From Nocardioides flavescens (GTDB taxonomy: Bacteria; Actinomycetota; Actinomycetes; Propionibacteriales; Nocardioidaceae), in the NCBI RefSeq assembly GCF_009823805.1, contig NZ_WUEK01000011.1:1-64000 (forward strand): DNA of 64,000 nucleotides, given 5' to 3'. Shown one piece after another: positions 26,274 through 33,727 of this stretch (its first letter is position 1; each line of letters begins with the position of its first letter). The position numbers and the translations under genes are program-made. The notes under the pieces are model-generated. The model had not been told where the DNA came from. It searched no databases and saw nothing but the letters and a program-made list of their open reading frames with translations.

Positions 26274-27440
26274 CTACAGCCGCCCACCCGTGTGCGCCAG
26301 GATCTCCCTGACGCGGGACTTGGCGAGCTCGCAGTAGGAGCGGGCAGCGGCGCTGGCGGCGTCGGGGTCACCGGCCTCGAGGCCCTCGAGGACGGCGCGC
26401 TGGGCCTCGACGAACCGCTCGGAGGTGACCGGGGTGGCGCCGAAGCTGCGGGTCATCACGTTGCGGATCGACAGGGCGCCGAAGGTGCTGGTCAGCAGGT
26501 CGTTGCCGGCCAGCGCCACGATCCCCTCGTGGAAGGCGTAGTTGGCGTCGAGGTAGGCGTCGAAGTCGATGAACCGGTCGCCGACGAGCAGCGCGGCCAT
26601 CCGCTCGAAACGGGCCCGCAGGTCGGCCATCGCGGCGGCGTCGACGGTGCCGGCGCGCAGGGCATCGGCGAGACCGGCGATGACGCCGAGCTCGATGGTC
26701 AGCCGCGCGTCGAAGGTGGTGTCGGAGAGCCGGGTGTCGAAGGCCGTCACGACGTAGCCGCGGTCGGGGTCGCGGCGCACGAGGCCGTCGGCGGCGAGGC
26801 GGGTCAGGGCGTAGAACGCCGCGGGCGCGTCGACGTCGAGCGCACCGGCCATCTCGTCGACGTCGATGACGTCGCCGGCGCTGTGCACGCGGTGGAGCAC
26901 GCGGTCGCGAGCGCGGTGGTAGACCTCGTCGTCGCGGGCGAAGGAGAACCGGCCGAAGCCGCCGCGGAAGTAGGTGAGCGGGTGCCCGTCGTGGGCGACC
27001 GCCGAGACGACGTGGCCGATGAACACGGTGTGGGTGCCACCGACGATCCGCTCGACGACCTCGCACTCCAGGTGCGCCAGCGCGTCCTGCAGGACCGGCG
27101 CGCCGGTGCGACCGGCGGTGGTCGGGACGCCGTGGAACTTGTCCTCGGCCGGTGTGCTGAACCGGTGCGCCAGCTCGCCGCCGCGCTCGCCGAGCACGTT
27201 GACCACGAAGACCCCGGCGCGACCGACGGCGGCGGCCGTCGGGGTGGCGTTGTTGAGGCACGCGATCATCAGCGGCGGGTCGGCCGAGAGCGAGGTGACC
27301 GAGCTGGCCGTCATCCCGTGGCGCTGGTCGTCGTCGTGGGTCGTGATCACGGTGACACCGCTGGCCAGGCGGCCCACCACGTCGCGGAACTCGCGCGCCG
27401 AGATCGTCGGCGCGGCCTGCGCGGTCGACAGTTCCGTCAT
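26274..27440 (-). CDS. Flavin reductase fused to GntR/FCD-type regulatory domain
   Basis: A 388-residue two-domain protein. Residues about 1-165 are a flavin-reductase-like split barrel (EFRDVVGRLASGVTVITT, GMTASSVTSLSADPPLM, then DALAHLECEVV and TYFRGGFGRF). Residues about 170-230 look like a winged-helix segment (VDAPAAFYALTRLAADGLV). The rest is an FCD-type helical bundle with DANYAFHEGIVALAGN and YCELAKSRVREIL. The reductase part would supply reduced flavin to the luciferase-like monooxygenase encoded in the same operon; the FadR/GntR-type part suggests DNA binding. ATGA overlap with the hydrolase gene fixes the start. It ends in the hairpin region. Confidence 0.85.
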   Translation of the reverse strand: MTELSTAQAAPTISAREFRDVVGRLASGVTVITTHDDDQRHGMTASSVTSLSADPPLMIACLNNATPTAAAVGRAGVFVVNVLGERGGELAHRFSTPAEDKFHGVPTTAGRTGAPVLQDALAHLECEVVERIVGGTHTVFIGHVVSAVAHDGHPLTYFRGGFGRFSFARDDEVYHRARDRVLHRVHSAGDVIDVDEMAGALDVDAPAAFYALTRLAADGLVRRDPDRGYVVTAFDTRLSDTTFDARLTIELGVIAGLADALRAGTVDAAAMADLRARFERMAALLVGDRFIDFDAYLDANYAFHEGIVALAGNDLLTSTFGALSIRNVMTRSFGATPVTSERFVEAQRAVLEGLEAGDPDAASAAARSYCELAKSRVREILAHTGGRL

Positions 27441-28189
27441 GACTGCTCCTCCTGCGGTTCGGGCTGCGGGTCCGGGGTGGACAGGAACTCCTCCAGCGCG
27501 GCGACCGCCGGCTCGGGGGACTCGATGACCGCCGCGTGCCGGCCGGGCAGCCAGCAGGTGCGGACGTCGGTCAGGGCGGCCTCGAGCTCGGCGACCGCGG
27601 CCCGGAACGGCGGGGCGTCGTCGTCGCCGCACACGACGAGCACGGGCTGGGTGATCCGGTCGAGCAGCGGGCGGGTGTCGGCGCCCTCGAGCAGCTCGCA
27701 CGCCCGGGCGTAGCCCTCGGGCGAGGTGCCCTCGACCGTCTTCGCGGTCCACGCGACGACCGGCTCGTCGGCCTCGCGGGCCTCCGCGGTGAACCACAGC
27801 GCCAGCGTCGGCTCGACGTACGCCGCGACCCCGTCGGTGCGGGCCACCGCGGCGCGCTCGCGCCACATCGCCCGCATCGGCTCGGGGTACGTCGTCACGG
27901 CGTCGACGACGACGAGCCGGCGCACCAGGTCGGGCCGGGTGGCGGCGAGCTGCTGCGCGAGCAGCCCGCCGAGCGAGACGCCCAGCAGGTCGACCGGGCC
28001 GTCCTCCTGCGAGGCGAGCCGCTCCGCGAGCCAGGCGGCGTGGGCCTCGAGCCCCGCGCCCTCGGGCAGCGCCGGCTCGGCGCCGTGACCGGGCAGGTCG
28101 AAGGCGACGGTGGGACCGGTGAGCCGGTCGCGCAGGTCGTCGAACATCGCTGCGTCCACACCGAGGCCGTGGAGCAGCACCAGGGTCAT
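27437..28189 (-). CDS. Alpha/beta-fold hydrolase
   Basis: A 250-residue hydrolase. The oxyanion region is LVLLHGLG, a strand-loop FDLPGHG follows, the nucleophile elbow is GVSLGG, the acid lies in LVVCGDDDAPP, and the terminal histidine is in LPGRHAAVIE. A typical lid (about 115-175) separates the halves. Its size and DLPGHG motif match carboxylesterase, lactonase or RutD-like enzymes. It is located between the CMD protein and the flavin reductase fusion, with ATGA overlaps at both ends. A hydrolytic step after monooxygenation in the same pathway is the likely role. Confidence 0.88.
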   Translation of the reverse strand: MTLVLLHGLGVDAAMFDDLRDRLTGPTVAFDLPGHGAEPALPEGAGLEAHAAWLAERLASQEDGPVDLLGVSLGGLLAQQLAATRPDLVRRLVVVDAVTTYPEPMRAMWRERAAVARTDGVAAYVEPTLALWFTAEAREADEPVVAWTAKTVEGTSPEGYARACELLEGADTRPLLDRITQPVLVVCGDDDAPPFRAAVAELEAALTDVRTCWLPGRHAAVIESPEPAVAALEEFLSTPDPQPEPQEEQS

Positions 28190-28779
28190 GGCTGTCCTCG
28201 CTCGGGCAGGGCGGGCATCCCGTCGGACGGCTCGGTGTCGGCGGCGTTCATCACGAGCGCGAGCGTCGTGTAGTAGCCGAGGGTGGCGACCAGCTCGAGC
28301 ACGGCGGTCGGCGACAGCTCCCCGGCCAGCCGCTCCCAGGCGTCCTCGTCACGACGTCCCGTCTCCAGCAGCGCGTGGGAGAGGTCGGAGACGGCGGCGA
28401 CGAGCTCGTCGTCGGCCGGTCGCTCTCCGGCGCCGAGGGCGTCGACGTCGGCCTGCGAGACCCCGGCGGCCAGTGCGAGCGGCTGGTGGAAGCCCCACTC
28501 GAAGGGCTGGTCCCAGTGCCGCGCGACGCAGAGGATCGCGGTCTCGAGCAGCCGGTCGGGCAGCTCGGTGGCGAAGCGCAGGTGCTCGCCGACCTTCTGC
28601 ACCCGCGTCATCAGCTCAGGGCTGTGCAGCAGCGGTGCGAACGGCCCGACCAGCGCCCCGCGCGGGCCCGCCACGATGGTGGCGACAGCCTCGCGCTGGG
28701 CCGGGGTCATCGACTCCTCGGTGGGCGGGGTGAGCGGCTGGACGCGAGCCGCGGAGCCGGTCGAGGAGGAGGCGCTCAC
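28186..28779 (-). CDS. Carboxymuconolactone-decarboxylase-like (CMD) protein
   Basis: A 197-residue all-helical protein of the CMD/AhpD fold. The family core is visible as LETAILCVARHWDQPFEWGFH followed by LAAGVSQADVDALG. The CxxC redox pair of AhpD is absent; only one cysteine and a following histidine lie in the core, so it resembles the non-redox decarboxylase branch or an uncharacterised relative. The GTG start (28779) overlaps the stop of the monooxygenase gene (GTGA), which sets the start. The N-terminal 26 residues are Ser/Thr-rich and probably disordered. Confidence 0.85.
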   Translation of the reverse strand: MSASSSTGSAARVQPLTPPTEESMTPAQREAVATIVAGPRGALVGPFAPLLHSPELMTRVQKVGEHLRFATELPDRLLETAILCVARHWDQPFEWGFHQPLALAAGVSQADVDALGAGERPADDELVAAVSDLSHALLETGRRDEDAWERLAGELSPTAVLELVATLGYYTTLALVMNAADTEPSDGMPALPERGQP

Positions 28780-29897
28780 GAGGCGGCTCCCGCGACCTCG
28801 CGGTCGGCGGTCGCCTTGTCGACGGCGGGCATGACCTCGGTGGCCATCAGCTCCATCGAACGACGGGCCAGGGTGGGGTCGACCCAGTCGAGACCGGCGT
28901 AGACGAGCTCCCCGAACGGGCCGACCTCGTCGTGGAACGCCACGACCTGCTCGGCGACCTCCTCGGCGGTGCCGGCGATGACCAGCTCGTCGAGCAGCGT
29001 GTCGATGGTGATGCTGTCGTCGTCGGCGGCCTGGTCGGCCTTGAACAGGTTGAGGCGACCGAGCTTGCGCATCTTGGTCAGCATCTGCTGGTAGTAGAAG
29101 CGGTAGGGGCTGTCGGACGAGCTCTTGGCGTACTCCACCGCCTGCTCGTGGGTGTCGGCGACGAAGACCGTGCGCGCGACGCGCCAGTCGGCCACGTCGG
29201 CGCTGGCGCCGACGGACTCCTTGCCCTCGACGTACTTCGGCCAGTGCGTGGCCACCCACTGGGGCAGCAGGAAGTTGGCCGACAGCGGGTGGAAGTCCTT
29301 GCTGCCCATCGCCACGACTCCCTTGGAGAACGGCGCCACGACGGTGCCGACGATCTCGGGTCGCGGCTGCTGCAGCGGCTTGCCGATGAAGCCGACGCCG
29401 AGCTTCTCGTCCATGGTGCGGGCGGTCGAGACGTGGAAGCGGCCGCCGGGCGAGCGGATGTCGTAGGGCGCCTCGCCCTCCCAGATCGCGGTGATGACGT
29501 CGACTGCCTCGGCGAAGATGGCCGGGCGGTCCTCGTCGAGCAGGCCGAGCGCCTCGGCGTCGGAGGCGAGCGCGCCGGGGCTGACGCCCAGGATGAAACG
29601 GCCGTCGGAGAGGTGGTCGAACATCGCCGAGTTCGCCGCCACCAGCACCGGGTGCTGCTGGGACAGGTTGGTCGTACCGGTGCCCAGGCGGATCGAGGAG
29701 GTGTCGTGGATCAGCGTGGCGAGGAAGACCAGGCTGTTGGTGATGTTCTCGTGACGGTCGGTGAGGTGCTCGCCGATGAACGCGTCGTGGAACCCGAGCT
29801 GGTCGGCCAGGATCACCGCCTCGCGGTCCTCGCGCAGGGTGTCCTGCCAGGTCCGGCCGAGCGGGTGCAGCGGCATCGAGAAGTAGCCAAGCCTCAT
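28776..29897 (-). CDS. Luciferase-like (LLM) flavin-dependent monooxygenase
   Basis: A 373-residue FMN-dependent oxidoreductase of the bacterial luciferase family. Strand one is MRLGYFSMPLHPLGRTW, followed by DQLGFHDAFIGEHLTDRHEN. The FMN-site strand is SIRLGTGTTNLSQQHPVLVAAN with FILGVSPGA, and the C-terminal barrel is closed by VIAGTAEEVAEQVVAFHDE. Such enzymes use reduced FMN and oxygen to hydroxylate or cleave carbon-heteroatom bonds. The flavin reductase fused to a regulator two genes downstream is the likely electron donor. GGAGGACACGACC precedes the ATG. The preceding 141 bases separate it from the PucR gene and probably carry its promoter. Confidence 0.92.
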   Translation of the reverse strand: MRLGYFSMPLHPLGRTWQDTLREDREAVILADQLGFHDAFIGEHLTDRHENITNSLVFLATLIHDTSSIRLGTGTTNLSQQHPVLVAANSAMFDHLSDGRFILGVSPGALASDAEALGLLDEDRPAIFAEAVDVITAIWEGEAPYDIRSPGGRFHVSTARTMDEKLGVGFIGKPLQQPRPEIVGTVVAPFSKGVVAMGSKDFHPLSANFLLPQWVATHWPKYVEGKESVGASADVADWRVARTVFVADTHEQAVEYAKSSSDSPYRFYYQQMLTKMRKLGRLNLFKADQAADDDSITIDTLLDELVIAGTAEEVAEQVVAFHDEVGPFGELVYAGLDWVDPTLARRSMELMATEVMPAVDKATADREVAGAAS

Positions 29898-30038
29898 GGT
29901 CGTGTCCTCCGGGAGTTCAACGCGGTTTCGAGCGTGGGGTGGGCGCACCGCCCCCTTCCCGTCCGAGTCTTCGCGGAGTCGGCGGGTGAGGCAGTGGCGT
30001 AGCGGGTGAGATGTCGTGCGGGTCGATGACGCCCGGCG

Positions 30039-31361
30039 TCAGCGGGTGTCGGGAGCCGTGAGCCGGTGCAGCCGCAGGGCCACGTCGACCTCGGTGCGGC
30101 GCTGCCGGATGTCGTGACCGAGCAGCTCCTCGACGCGCTGCAGCCGGTTGCGGACGGTGTGCTCGTGCAGGCTCAGCGCCTCGGCGGCGCCGACGTGGCT
30201 GCCTCGATCGAGCCAGGCCTCGAGGGTCTCGCGCAGCCGCTGGGCCTCGGCGGTGGGGGCGGCGAGGCCGGCGAGCTCGTCGCGCACGAACGCCGCGCTG
30301 CTCACCGGGTCAGCGAGCAGCAGGCAGTCGAGCGCCACCTCGGGGAACGTCGTCACGGGGGCGGCGCGGTCGCCGCGGCGGCGGCGCACCTCCTCCACGC
30401 TGTCGAGCTCCTCGGCCGTGCGGCGGAACCCCTCGAGCCCGGCGTGCGCCCGGCTCACGGACGCCGTCACACCCGAGGAGCGCAGGAACGCCGTGAGGTC
30501 GGCGAGCTCGTCGTCGCGCCAGCTGCGCGAGCGCCCCAGCCAGAGCGTCGTACGGCCGGTCGAGACGGGGAACAGCAGTGTGCGGCGCACCGACGCCCGC
30601 TCCCGCAGCCCCACGAGCAGCCGGCCCGCGGCGCCCTCGGGCACGTCGGGCAGGTGCACCGCGACGTGGTGGGCGGCGAGGTCGTAGCCCAGGGACACGA
30701 CGTCCGCCGGCGACAGCGTGCCCTCACCGCGGAGCAGCTGACGGACGAGTGCGTAGCGCAGGTGGTCGCGCGACTGGCTGAGCGCGCGCTCCTCCCGCGC
30801 GTGGGTCTCGGAGACCTGGGAGGCGACGTGGTGCTGGTAGCGCAGGATCAGCGCGGTGAGCTCGTGCAGGACGGGCAGCACCTCCTGCGCGTCGATCCCC
30901 TGCTCGGCGGCGCCCCGGGTCACCAGGGCGCTCAGCTGGTCCCACATGATCCCGAACCCGACCCGGTAGGACCGGTTCATCGCCGAGGCCGGGATGCCCA
31001 GCTGCGCCACCATCGCCGCGAGGGCGTGCGGCTGGGTGAGCACCACGTGGTCGAGGTCGATCTGCCCGGCGAGGAACGTGCGCAGCCGGCCGACGTTCTC
31101 CTGGACGCTGGCGGTGAGCTGGTCGACGAACGGCTGGTTCTCGAGCTGGTCGGGGTAGGCCGCCGGCATGTTGCCGGCCATCACCTCGGCCACCAGTGCG
31201 TCCACGTCGAGGCTCAGCATCAGCCGCTGCGCCCACGCGGGGATCGTCGGCAGCTCGTCGACGTACAGCCGCGAGCCGCGCGGCTCGACCACCATCCATC
31301 CTCCGTCCGCGCCCGCACGAGCTGTGTCGTCCGTCACCAGCGACCCGAGACCGCCTGTCAT
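30039..31361 (-). CDS. PucR-type transcriptional regulator of the catabolic cluster
   Basis: A 440-residue regulator. The C-terminal helix-turn-helix is clear: RETLEAWLDRGSHVGAAEAL then HEHTVRNRLQRVEELLG. The N-terminal half (about 35-190) is helical and probably senses the substrate, with a GGDEF-like degenerate middle part (LWLGRSRSWRDDELADL). The gene overlaps the dehydrogenase gene upstream (ATGA, 31358-31361) and so is co-transcribed with the amidohydrolase unit, not placed alone. PucR proteins often activate purine or related nitrogen catabolism, in keeping with the deaminase-like amidohydrolase nearby; the link is an inference. Confidence 0.88.
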   Translation of the reverse strand: MTGGLGSLVTDDTARAGADGGWMVVEPRGSRLYVDELPTIPAWAQRLMLSLDVDALVAEVMAGNMPAAYPDQLENQPFVDQLTASVQENVGRLRTFLAGQIDLDHVVLTQPHALAAMVAQLGIPASAMNRSYRVGFGIMWDQLSALVTRGAAEQGIDAQEVLPVLHELTALILRYQHHVASQVSETHAREERALSQSRDHLRYALVRQLLRGEGTLSPADVVSLGYDLAAHHVAVHLPDVPEGAAGRLLVGLRERASVRRTLLFPVSTGRTTLWLGRSRSWRDDELADLTAFLRSSGVTASVSRAHAGLEGFRRTAEELDSVEEVRRRRGDRAAPVTTFPEVALDCLLLADPVSSAAFVRDELAGLAAPTAEAQRLRETLEAWLDRGSHVGAAEALSLHEHTVRNRLQRVEELLGHDIRQRRTEVDVALRLHRLTAPDTR

Positions 31362-32290
31362 ACCACGTGGGGTGTCGACATCTGGTCGAGGACCGCGAAC
31401 ACCGAGGCGGCGTCCTGCGCGGCCCGGCCCTGGGCGGCCGCCGCCTCGTAGAACACACCGGTCAGCGACAGCAGCGGGATGGGGCTGCCGGTGTCGTGGG
31501 CCAGGGAGCGGATGGCCGCGATGTCCTTGAGGAAGATGTCGACGCGCGCGGCCGCCGTGCGGTAGCCCTCGTCGAGCATGAGCGGCCCGCGGTGGGCGAG
31601 CATCTTGGAGCCCCCCGCACCGTCGACCAGGGCCGGGAGGGCCAGGTCGAGGTCGAGGCCGGCCCGCTGCGCGAGCAGCAGCGCCTCGGCCGCGGTCAGG
31701 TTGTGCACCGCGACGAGCAGGTTGGCGACCAGCTTGAGCCGGGTGCCGGAGCCGAAGTCGCCGACCTCGTACGTCGCGCGCACCATGTCGGCGAGCACCC
31801 GCCGCGCCGGCGCCGAGGTCTCGGCGTCGGTGCCGCTGAGGTAGGCGATGACGTCGCGGTCGCGCGCCTGCTGGCTGGTGCCGCTCAGCGTGCAGTCGAG
31901 CAGCGCGAGGCCGAGGGCCTCGGCCTGATCGCGCGCGGCGAGCTTGGCCTCCAGCTGCAGCGTGCTGGTCTCGATCACCACCAGCGGGGCACGGCCCGAG
32001 CGGTCGGCCGAGCCGAGCGCGTCGATGACGCTCACCAGCGCCGCCGCCGAGGGCAGCGAGGTGACCACCACGTCGACGCGGTCGGCGACGTCGGCGGCGG
32101 AGGTCGCCGGCGAGCCACCGCGACGCTGCAGCTCGCTGACCGCGTCGGCCGACAGGTCGTGGCCGACGACCTGCCAGCCGGCGTCGACGAGGTGACCCGC
32201 GAGCGGCGTACCCATCGCGCCGAGGCCGACGAAGCCGACCTCGCCCGGTGGTCGCCGTTCGTAGAACGGGTCGCTCATGGCTGCGCTCAT
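31358..32290 (-). CDS. Beta-hydroxyacid dehydrogenase (3-HIBADH-like)
   Basis: A 310-residue NAD(P)-dependent dehydrogenase. The Rossmann motif is VGFVGLGAMGTPLAGHLV. The substrate-binding signature is read as DCTLSGTSQQARD (family: D-x-P-V-S-G-G). The catalytic lysine is in GTRLKLVANLLVAVHNLTAAEAL (K followed by N, family-typical). The helical C-terminal dimerisation domain contains LDLALPALVDGAGGSKML and VDIFLKDIAAIRSLA. The PxSGG is modified to LSGTS, so the substrate may differ from 3-hydroxyisobutyrate. ATG at 32290 overlaps the amidohydrolase stop. It likely oxidises or reduces a C3-C5 hydroxyacid intermediate in this pathway. Confidence 0.9.
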   Translation of the reverse strand: MSAAMSDPFYERRPPGEVGFVGLGAMGTPLAGHLVDAGWQVVGHDLSADAVSELQRRGGSPATSAADVADRVDVVVTSLPSAAALVSVIDALGSADRSGRAPLVVIETSTLQLEAKLAARDQAEALGLALLDCTLSGTSQQARDRDVIAYLSGTDAETSAPARRVLADMVRATYEVGDFGSGTRLKLVANLLVAVHNLTAAEALLLAQRAGLDLDLALPALVDGAGGSKMLAHRGPLMLDEGYRTAAARVDIFLKDIAAIRSLAHDTGSPIPLLSLTGVFYEAAAAQGRAAQDAASVFAVLDQMSTPHVV

Positions 32291-33684
32291 CGAGGCACCC
32301 GGTGGATGCCGGGGATCCACGAGCCGCCCGTGCGGGCGTCGGCGGTGCTGGGGCGCTCGAGGGCCCGCTCGAAGAGGACGTCGCGCGCCGCGCTGGCCCG
32401 CTGGCGCAGGCCGGCGACGTCGCCGTAGGTCAGCTTGCCGTGACGCTTGAGCCACTCCCCCCGCACCATGACGCTGTCGACCATGCCGGGGTGACCGGAG
32501 TAGACGAGCGCGCCCGCGGGGTTGTTGAGCGGGGTCATCGCGAGGTTGTCGGTGCGGATGCAGATGATGTCGGCGTCCTTGCCCGGCGTGAGGCTGCCGG
32601 TCACGTGGTCGAGGCCCAGGGCGCGGGCACCCTCGATGGTCGCGAACTCGATGACGTCGTGGCAGCTGAGCTCGATGCCGGCCTGCTCGCCGGGGGTCGC
32701 CTCGGCGGCGTTGTCGAGGCCGCGCTGGATGGCGATGGTCGCCTTCATCGCGTTGAACATGTCGCCGCCGTTGGAGACGCACACGTCGACCGACAGGCTC
32801 GGGCGCACGCCGACCTTCAGCAGCTTGCCGGTGGCGGGCCAGCCGAGCCCCATCTGGGCCTCGACGTCGGCCGAGACCGAGGCGGTGCCGCCGGAGTCGG
32901 CGATCATCTGGAACTCGTCGTCGGCCAGCGAGCAGCAGTGGACGTGGGTGACCTTGTCCGAGAGCATCCCGTGCTCGTGCATCCAGGCCACCGGCCGGGA
33001 CTTGCCCCACTCGCCGTCGCCGTTGTGCACGGTGACGCGGCAGCCGAGCTCCTGGATCAGCTTCCAGTCCTCGATCGCCACCTCGGGGGTGCTGAACTGC
33101 GGGCCGCGCAGGCCGATGGCCATGGTCATCAGCTGGTCGTCGGAGGAGAAGTACTGGTCCTTGATCCGCAGCACGTCGCGGGTGTGCGGGACGGTGCTGG
33201 GCAGCTGCCACATCGTCGCGCCGCCGCCGTGGGCGAAGACCGAGCGCATGCCCGACTCCTGCAGCGCCTGGATCGCGCCGTCGCCCTGCTCGGGGGAGTC
33301 GATGTTGTGCGACCAGTCGAGGAGGGTCGTGATGCCCGAGTCGATCGCCTCGAGGGCGCCGACGAGGTTGCCGAGGTAGGTGTCCTCGGCGCGGTAGTCG
33401 CCGCTCAGGCCGACGTGGACGCCGGTGAGGTACTGGCCGTGGGTCCAGTCGGAGCCGATGTGGCGGATCAGGGCCTGCCACAGGTGGCGGTGGGAGTCGA
33501 CGAAGCCCGGCATCACGATCATGTCGGTCGCGTCGACCACCTCGGCGTCACCGGCCTCGATGCCGTGGCCGACCTCGAGGATGCGACGGCCCTCGACCAG
33601 GACGTCGGCGCCCTCCATCTGCCCGAGCTGCGGGTCGACGGTCAGGACGGTGCCGTTGCGGAACAGGGTGCGGCGGTCGGACAT
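32287..33684 (-). CDS. Deaminase-type amidohydrolase (AtzA/TrzN/SsnA-like)
   Basis: A 465-residue metal-dependent hydrolase. Its metal-binding residues are in PGFVDSHRHLWQ (HxH), THVHCCSLADDE and the terminal aspartate in SLSVDVCVSNGGDMFNAM. The flanking strand-rich sandwich is RNGTVLTVDPQLG and GSLTPGKDADIICIR. The SVDVCxSxxGDMF block is typical of chlorohydrolases and aminohydrolases acting on purine, cytosine or triazine rings. A strong RBS (GGAGGAACCC) precedes the ATG. It is the first intracellular enzyme gene after the importer and is translationally coupled to the dehydrogenase gene. Ring deamination or dechlorination is a reasonable guess; the substrate is unknown. Confidence 0.9.
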   Translation of the reverse strand: MSDRRTLFRNGTVLTVDPQLGQMEGADVLVEGRRILEVGHGIEAGDAEVVDATDMIVMPGFVDSHRHLWQALIRHIGSDWTHGQYLTGVHVGLSGDYRAEDTYLGNLVGALEAIDSGITTLLDWSHNIDSPEQGDGAIQALQESGMRSVFAHGGGATMWQLPSTVPHTRDVLRIKDQYFSSDDQLMTMAIGLRGPQFSTPEVAIEDWKLIQELGCRVTVHNGDGEWGKSRPVAWMHEHGMLSDKVTHVHCCSLADDEFQMIADSGGTASVSADVEAQMGLGWPATGKLLKVGVRPSLSVDVCVSNGGDMFNAMKATIAIQRGLDNAAEATPGEQAGIELSCHDVIEFATIEGARALGLDHVTGSLTPGKDADIICIRTDNLAMTPLNNPAGALVYSGHPGMVDSVMVRGEWLKRHGKLTYGDVAGLRQRASAARDVLFERALERPSTADARTGGSWIPGIHRVPR

Positions 33685-33727
33685 GGGTTCCTCCAGGAGC
33701 TGAGGGTGAGGGTGGTGAGGTTCGGGT

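Noticed and set aside
26274..29897. Rut pyrimidine-degradation operon
   Set aside because: LLM monooxygenase, hydrolase and flavin reductase are present but RutB- and RutC-type genes are not, and a CMD protein takes their place; kept as an analogy only.
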